From the IMG/VR virus record IMGVR_UViG_3300009151_000061, positions 1 to 64,000 of that record: a stretch of DNA of 64,000 nucleotides, one strand, 5' to 3'. The translations under genes and the position numbers were made by a program. This DNA comes from a virus. Positions 59,588 through 64,000 of this stretch are shown here, one piece after another. The notes under the pieces are model-generated. The model was given only the letters and a program-made list of their open reading frames with translations, was not told the DNA's origin and made no database searches. Within the stretch, counting starts at the first letter, position 1. The number at the start of each line of letters is the position of its first letter.

Positions 59588-60141
59588 CCAATAACTTTTA
59601 ATATATGATCTACCCGATCTTCGAGTTTTATTAGACTCATATCGTTATGGGTTATATTCTCCAGTTCTAAATAAGATTTAATCCATCTATCAATTTTAAC
59701 AATTTCTTCTTTGTTTTGATATCTAATACCATCTTCAGTGTCAGTATCGATTGACGGAACATAAAAAATGTAGTCGATAAAGTTAATATGCTTTAGAATT
59801 TCTTTTTGTATATGATTAATTGAGGCTATATCTTTATTTGAGAGTTTACTAGGGTATAGAGATCTATAGTAGAAATAATTCAAAATAGAGCTAGAGTCAC
59901 ATATAATATAATCTTTATTTTCCAAAAACATCTTCTCTCTATTTAATTGTTTATAAAATATAACTAATTGATCAATTGGCTCATTTGGTATTCCATACTC
60001 TGCGATATAGTCAGTAGATACCTCGGAAATAAACATAGAATTTTTGCCCATTTTTTTCAGCCTAGTATGAACTTCAGCAGCAAGAGTTGATTTACCAGAC
60101 GCCGGCGGTCCAAATATTTGAATTAATTTTCCTTTCTTCAT
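59584..60141 (-). CDS. P-loop kinase / AAA_28-like (NadR-kinase-like)
   Basis: 185 residues. P-loop FGPPASGKSTLAAEV (residues 10-24), DYIICDSSSILNYFYY as a Walker B-like site, and a lid region DTDTEDGIRYQNKEE. The order resembles the NadR-type ribosylnicotinamide kinase and related AAA_28 kinases, which phosphorylate a nucleoside. In a genome with NadV and a NadM-like protein a ribosylnicotinamide kinase would be a second entry to NAD+. A deoxynucleoside kinase or polynucleotide kinase role is equally open. Confidence 0.65.
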   Translation of the reverse strand: MKKGKLIQIFGPPASGKSTLAAEVHTRLKKMGKNSMFISEVSTDYIAEYGIPNEPIDQLVIFYKQLNREKMFLENKDYIICDSSSILNYFYYRSLYPSKLSNKDIASINHIQKEILKHINFIDYIFYVPSIDTDTEDGIRYQNKEEIVKIDRWIKSYLELENITHNDMSLIKLEDRVDHILKVIG

Positions 60142-60184
60142 TTATTTTATAAAATAAAATATGGGTAAAGTTTATATATAGATA

Positions 60185-61102
60185 ATGGGAATATCTAATA
60201 AATATAATAAAGACGAATTTGTAAGGAGAGCTAATTTAGTTCATAATAATAAATACGACTATTCTTTATCTGATTATAAAAATAGCCGAGATAAAATTGA
60301 TATTTTATGTCCTAAACACGGTATATTTAGACAAATGCCATATAATCATTTACAAGGAAAGGGATGTAACTACTGTTCTATGAATCAAAAAAATACTATT
60401 AATGATTTTATAGATAAGTCGAATAAAAAACATAATAGTAAGTATAACTACCCCGATAAAAATTACATAAATAGCGTAACCCAAATATCCATAGAATGTC
60501 CTAATCATGGAGTTTTTAGACAAACTCCCGGAAATCATTTAAGAGGAGTGGGATGCCCAAAATGCAGTGGGAACAGAAAATTAACAACCGATGAATTTAT
60601 AGATAAAGCTAATAAAAAACATAACTTCTTATATAAGTACCCCAACTTAAACTATAAAAACTATGATAGTGAAATAGATATAGAGTGTCCCAAACATGGA
60701 ATATTTAAACAGATAGTCAGAAATCACTTGACTGGAAGAGGATGTCAAAAATGTAGAAATTCTAAAGGTGAGTTAAAAATATCAGAAATTTTAAGCAAAA
60801 ATAATATAAAATACAAAAAAGAATATACATTCAATGATTTAAGACACAAAGATTTATTAAAATTTGACTTTGCTATTTTAGATGATAAAGAACTAATAAA
60901 ATATCTAATAGAATTTAACGGACAACAACATTATGACTTTAAGAAAAAGTTCCATAAGGATTATGATAATTTTATTATAAATAAACATAGAGACAACCTA
61001 AAGATAGACTACTGTAGAAGGAATGGATATAAGTTATATATAATAAGATATGATGATAATATCGAAGATATTATGAATAATATATTGAATGACAATATGT
61101 AA
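60185..61102 (+). CDS. zinc-repeat endonuclease with Vsr-like C-terminal domain (DUF723-type), copy 2
   Basis: 305 residues with three repeats of the pattern HNNKYDYSLSDY...IDILCPKHGIFRQMPYNHL (shown in part) and CxxC ends, then a C-terminal nuclease part: LLKFDFAILDDKELIKYLIEF followed by NGQQHYDF and a basic end YCRRNGYKLYIIRY (core parts DFAILDD, EFNGQQHYD). The EFNG-xxHY motif is the hallmark of this Vsr-like group. Its promoter-like TTTATATATAG lies before ATG. Confidence 0.8.
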   Translation: MGISNKYNKDEFVRRANLVHNNKYDYSLSDYKNSRDKIDILCPKHGIFRQMPYNHLQGKGCNYCSMNQKNTINDFIDKSNKKHNSKYNYPDKNYINSVTQISIECPNHGVFRQTPGNHLRGVGCPKCSGNRKLTTDEFIDKANKKHNFLYKYPNLNYKNYDSEIDIECPKHGIFKQIVRNHLTGRGCQKCRNSKGELKISEILSKNNIKYKKEYTFNDLRHKDLLKFDFAILDDKELIKYLIEFNGQQHYDFKKKFHKDYDNFIINKHRDNLKIDYCRRNGYKLYIIRYDDNIEDIMNNILNDNM

Positions 61103-61103
61103 A

Positions 61104-61125
61104 AAAGAGGGTTAAAACCCTCTTT
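61104..61125 (-). terminator. terminator of minus-strand glycosyltransferase
   Basis: AAAGAGGG-TTAAAA-CCCTCTTT; the minus strand is followed by TTTTTT, the plus side only by TTTG. It mainly serves the 61128 gene and may also stop the 60185 transcript. Confidence 0.8.
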
Positions 61126-61127
61126 GA

Positions 61128-62282
61128 TTACATAAAGAACTGTGAGTTTGAATTTATCTTCATAAGATCTTCCGGTGTGAAATACTGTGGAGACTTCTTC
61201 ATTACTTCTTGAAGCTCCTTATAGTTTGCACCTGCTTCTTCTTTCCTACCAGTGTAGAAACAAGCTGCTGCATGTACCTCAAGGAATCTCCATACATAAA
61301 GTGATTCATCAACGAATAACAAACGACCAGGATAAGGGTTCTTACCATGGAATAACCCTTTAGCTGACTTAGTATAAAGGTAAGCCATATGCCATTCACC
61401 TACACTTAGATAGTAATCTATGATTGCTTTAATAGGTTCCGCTCTAAGTGGATCCATTGCATAAGCTTTAAGTAGTTCTTGGTGAGTTTCATTCCAAGGA
61501 AATTCAAGAGCTCTCATAATAGTACCTATACGGAACTGAGAATAGAATCTCTCCTCTTCATAACCATCCATACGATTAACCCTTTCACGGTAGTACTTCA
61601 TACTTCTACGAAGTCTTTCCTCATTCTCAGATCTGTTATCTGGAATAGAAGCTGAGTCATGATAAGACTGTGCTGTATAGAATACCCAACGAGCATTTCG
61701 ATCTTTGTTATCGATATAATCTTCAAGAATAGCCGAGTGCTTCTTATACTTATCCGCAATATTCCCTTTCCAAGAACCACCATCCATTTGTACTTTAACA
61801 GATATACCTTCCATCAAACCAGAAGTAATATTCTGTTGATCACATACAATGAACTCATGGACGCACCCATACCACCTGTATGGTAGTTCAGTTCTCCAAC
61901 ATTCGTTACGAGTGTATTTCATATTACCAATAAAGGTATTGAACATGTAAAGATCTTTATCAAGTTTATTCTTATTAAACGAAGGTTCAACTTGTAACAT
62001 TTCATCAGCATCTAACCAAAAAGCATACTCTGATTTATCTTTAATCATTTCCATCGCATAGTTTCTACTATTTTCAAAATTATCAAATGGTCGCTCATAT
62101 ACAAATGTTGGAATATTGTTATCAACCCCCCATTTTCTTATAATGTCCTGTGTACCATCTGTTGATCCAGTATCAACTATAACTACACAATCAACAATTT
62201 GCTTTATAGTATTAAGCATTCTTTCTATTACATGAGCTTCATCTTTAACTATTTGTGATAATCCTAATTTATATTTTTTCAT
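61128..62282 (-). CDS. family 2 glycosyltransferase with TPR-like C-terminus
   Basis: 384 residues. The GT-A core: LSQIVKDEAHVIERML, VDCVVIVDTGSTDGTQDII (GT2 nucleotide-sugar site), FWLDADEML (DxD) and CVHEFIVC. After residue 220 a helical part with TPR-like repeats (TAQSYHDSASIPDNRSEN, HAAACFYTGRKEEAGANY) could bind the acceptor. Likely modifies surface or virion glycans. Stop at 61128 followed by a terminator. GC is somewhat higher than in the nearby homing endonuclease genes. Confidence 0.85.
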   Translation of the reverse strand: MKKYKLGLSQIVKDEAHVIERMLNTIKQIVDCVVIVDTGSTDGTQDIIRKWGVDNNIPTFVYERPFDNFENSRNYAMEMIKDKSEYAFWLDADEMLQVEPSFNKNKLDKDLYMFNTFIGNMKYTRNECWRTELPYRWYGCVHEFIVCDQQNITSGLMEGISVKVQMDGGSWKGNIADKYKKHSAILEDYIDNKDRNARWVFYTAQSYHDSASIPDNRSENEERLRRSMKYYRERVNRMDGYEEERFYSQFRIGTIMRALEFPWNETHQELLKAYAMDPLRAEPIKAIIDYYLSVGEWHMAYLYTKSAKGLFHGKNPYPGRLLFVDESLYVWRFLEVHAAACFYTGRKEEAGANYKELQEVMKKSPQYFTPEDLMKINSNSQFFM

Positions 62283-62362
62283 TATACTATTTTATTTTAG
62301 ATTTATAGATAAAAATGAGTTTTTTGTTTTAATATATAATGTAATAAAAAGTAATAAAATGT

Positions 62363-63127
62363 ATGGTAATATATAAAGCCACTTTTCCTAATAATAAAGT
62401 GTACATCGGTAAAACTAAAAACTTCAAGAGCAGAAAATATCAACATATATGGAACAGTAAGAGAAATGTTAATAAACATTTGATTATGTATAAAGCCATA
62501 AGAAAATATGGCGAAGAAAATATAAAATGGGAAATATTATGTGAGTGTGATAATTTTGAGGATATGAAAGAAAAAGAAATTTTCTTTATTAAATTATACA
62601 ATTCGACATCACATAAATTTGGATATAATATGGTTTGTGGAGATAAAGAGGATTATAATAAAAGAGAAAATTTTAATAAAGAATACCAATTAGATATAAT
62701 TAAAAGAAAGCTAATATCTAACGGACATGATCCATCGAAATACATAGAAATAACAGATGAACTATCACTTGAGATATTAAATGATTATGGTAAAATTGGA
62801 ATAAGAGGATTGGCAAATAAATATAAAATATCAAGACAAAGACTAACTAGATTTATTAAATCAAAAGACATTGAAATAATTAAAGATATGGCTACAATTA
62901 CAAATTCAATTAAGATAGATGATAGTTTTATTAAAACTGTAATTCAAAAGTGGCAAAATGGTAAAACAATTAAAGATATATCAAGTGAAGAAGGACAAAC
63001 AATACAAACAATAAGTCGAATATTACACGATTCTAACATAAGAAAATCAAAAAGATTTAAAAATGGAAAAAGATATGACGGGAGACAACCGAAAAAAAGC
63101 AAACCTAACAATACGATTGGACACTAA
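62363..63127 (+). CDS. GIY-YIG homing endonuclease
   Basis: 254 residues. N-terminal GIY-YIG module: VIYKATFPNNKVYIGKTKNF (Tyr pairs), a basic helix SRKYQHIW, and EKEIFFIKLYNS with the catalytic Glu. The C-terminal half has two helix-turn-helix-like segments: GIRGLANKYKISRQRLTRFI and TIKDISSEEGQTIQTISRIL, typical of the DNA-binding tail of free-standing GIY-YIG homing endonucleases. It overlaps the RHH gene at 63063 by 65 nt in another frame. Confidence 0.88.
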   Translation: MVIYKATFPNNKVYIGKTKNFKSRKYQHIWNSKRNVNKHLIMYKAIRKYGEENIKWEILCECDNFEDMKEKEIFFIKLYNSTSHKFGYNMVCGDKEDYNKRENFNKEYQLDIIKRKLISNGHDPSKYIEITDELSLEILNDYGKIGIRGLANKYKISRQRLTRFIKSKDIEIIKDMATITNSIKIDDSFIKTVIQKWQNGKTIKDISSEEGQTIQTISRILHDSNIRKSKRFKNGKRYDGRQPKKSKPNNTIGH

Positions 63128-63245
63128 TCTATTAGAAAGATATAAGTCTCTATGTGAGAAAAATGGATTCGATATGTCCAAAAGGTTAAGAAAATTTATA
63201 GAAATGGAAATTAAATCCGAGACTGGTCAAGGCTTTAAGTTTTAA
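63063..63245 (+). CDS. ribbon-helix-helix DNA-binding protein overlapping GIY-YIG gene
   Basis: 60 residues. NLTIRLDTNLLERYKSLC followed by MSKRLRKFIEMEI fits an RHH domain. ATG 63063 or 63075 may start. The start lies inside the 3' end of the GIY-YIG gene in another frame, so the two are coupled, as is the RHH/HNH pair at 50626-51446. Probable regulator of the endonuclease. Confidence 0.72.
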   Translation: MEKDMTGDNRKKANLTIRLDTNLLERYKSLCEKNGFDMSKRLRKFIEMEIKSETGQGFKF

Positions 63246-63250
63246 GTTTA

Positions 63251-63625
63251 TCAGATACTAAAGAAATCTCCATTACTATCATATTTTGATATTTTCTTTT
63301 GATATTTACCATAACTCTCCATAATTTTTTTAATCCGGTCAAGTTCATCAGTCGATGTATTTTTCATTCTAGAGGAATTTGATAATGTTATTATTGTTGT
63401 GTAGAAAACTACGTCGCCCTCGGTTACAAAACTGATTTTTTTTGATTTTACTTCATAATCTTTACCATCAACTCCAATAATAGTTCCATTGGACGGAGCT
63501 TGGATAGGACTTTCAGTATCTATATCTTCCATAGAAGATAGAATAGAGTTCAACTTACTATCCCTCATTTCACTCTTATTAGTTTCATCAAACCTAAACT
63601 GCAATCTGTATATTACTTTTTTCAT
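63251..63625 (-). CDS. uncharacterised protein with RDSKLNSIL motif
   Basis: 124 residues. Near the N-terminus SEMRDSKLNSILSSMED is a variant of the RDxKIDxIL motif, this time internal. The following beta-rich part includes NGTIIGVDGKDYEV. Function unknown; probably in the same minus-strand operon as the gene cut by the right edge. Confidence 0.58.
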   Translation of the reverse strand: MKKVIYRLQFRFDETNKSEMRDSKLNSILSSMEDIDTESPIQAPSNGTIIGVDGKDYEVKSKKISFVTEGDVVFYTTIITLSNSSRMKNTSTDELDRIKKIMESYGKYQKKISKYDSNGDFFSI

Positions 63626-63627
63626 AG

Positions 63628-64000
63628 TTATCTTTTATGAGAATGTAACTTTGATATAATCAAGTTACAATCTTTTATATGTTTTGTATCTGGTGAAAGT
63701 TCTATCAAGTCTAACTTACCTTGAATAATACTTTCAAGTGTTGCTACTTTATACTTACCAACTTCTATATACGGAGTTTTATCACCGTCCTGAGCGACAA
63801 TATCTATTTCATGTTTAAACATAAATCTATCAGGACCACCATATCCATCAGACCCCATATTAACTCCAGTCTTTATATCAACCATTATTCTACTTGTAGA
63901 ATATTTGAAGTTAGATATGTTATTTTTACCACAAAATTTTAAGAAGGTTTCTCTATCTAAAATATAATCCCAATCTTTTGGAGTTCTACCAAGCAGAGGT
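63628..64000 (-). CDS. nucleotidyltransferase-like protein, partial (start beyond right edge)
   Basis: The frame is open from the right edge through 63885 to TAA at 63628. 123 residues are visible, beginning PLLGRTPKDWDYIL, a pattern like R-x-TxDxD of Pol beta-type nucleotidyltransferase relatives, and ending with PDTKHIKDCNLIISKL, a common end of that group. The gene is cut by the window edge, so function is tentative. Confidence 0.5.
   Translation of the reverse strand, partial: PLLGRTPKDWDYILDRETFLKFCGKNNISNFKYSTSRIMVDIKTGVNMGSDGYGGPDRFMFKHEIDIVAQDGDKTPYIEVGKYKVATLESIIQGKLDLIELSPDTKHIKDCNLIISKLHSHKR

Overview
This window is part of the genome of a large contractile-tailed (T4-like, distantly related) bacteriophage whose host is most likely a member of the Bacteroidota. 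The phage assignment rests on a T4-type replication set (family B DNA polymerase C-terminal half, sliding-clamp-like protein, zinc-finger/TOPRIM primase, UvsW-like helicase), a baseplate block (gp6-like wedge, gp5-like spike, gp27-like hub, LysM-like and tube-junction proteins) and many homing endonucleases. The host assignment rests on promoters resembling the Bacteroidota TAnnTTTG box, A-rich leaders instead of strong Shine-Dalgarno sites, and an Hc1-type histone-like protein. The DNA is strongly AT-rich and the standard bacterial code appears to be used (TAA, TGA and TAG all end genes).

Layout. 1-2900: NAD+ salvage (Nudix domain of a probable NadM, tRNA-Leu, NadV) and a clamp-like protein. 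2.9-8.0 kb: HNH endonucleases, a flavodoxin-fold reductase, small proteins and an interrupted polymerase gene. 8.0-17.2 kb: many small virion-type proteins, a primase, a HAD-like enzyme and acidic core-like proteins. 17.2-20.1 kb: ClpP-like protease and UvsW-like helicase. 20.1-29.5 kb: minus-strand baseplate/hub block with three peptidoglycan-hydrolase domains. 29.5-42.8 kb: DHH phosphoesterase, amidoligase-like protein, nucleotidyltransferase, Hc1 protein, glycosyltransferase, membrane protein and AAA+ ATPase. 42.8-46.6 kb: a giant virion-type protein. 46.6-55.3 kb: small packaged-type proteins, ribbon-helix-helix regulators, endonucleases, J-domain protein and guanylate kinase. 56-64 kb: gp6-like wedge, small proteins, P-loop kinase, glycosyltransferase, GIY-YIG endonuclease, and a protein cut by the right edge.

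Two observations stand out. First, the polymerase coding sequence is interrupted inside motif B by about 40 nt that hold a perfect 11-bp GC-rich hairpin and stops in all three frames, flanked by matching Leu codons (CTT and CTA) and next to an HNH endonuclease. This looks like a T4 gene 60-type ribosomal bypass cassette, but in DNA polymerase. Second, at least 22 otherwise unrelated proteins begin with the same short N-terminal motif (M-K-x-[IL]-x-x-F-x-x-[FYL]-[LIV]-x-E), very like the T4 capsid-targeting sequence cut by the prohead protease at (L/I)xE. The tagged set includes a PD-(D/E)XK nuclease, a DHH phosphoesterase, a HAD enzyme, acidic core proteins and a membrane protein, suggesting a large cargo of packaged, probably injected, proteins.

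Other recurring themes are a shared RDxKIDxIL motif in small proteins, two promoter classes placed very close to start codons (possible leaderless mRNAs), and nine putative homing endonucleases of several families, two of them overlapping ribbon-helix-helix genes.
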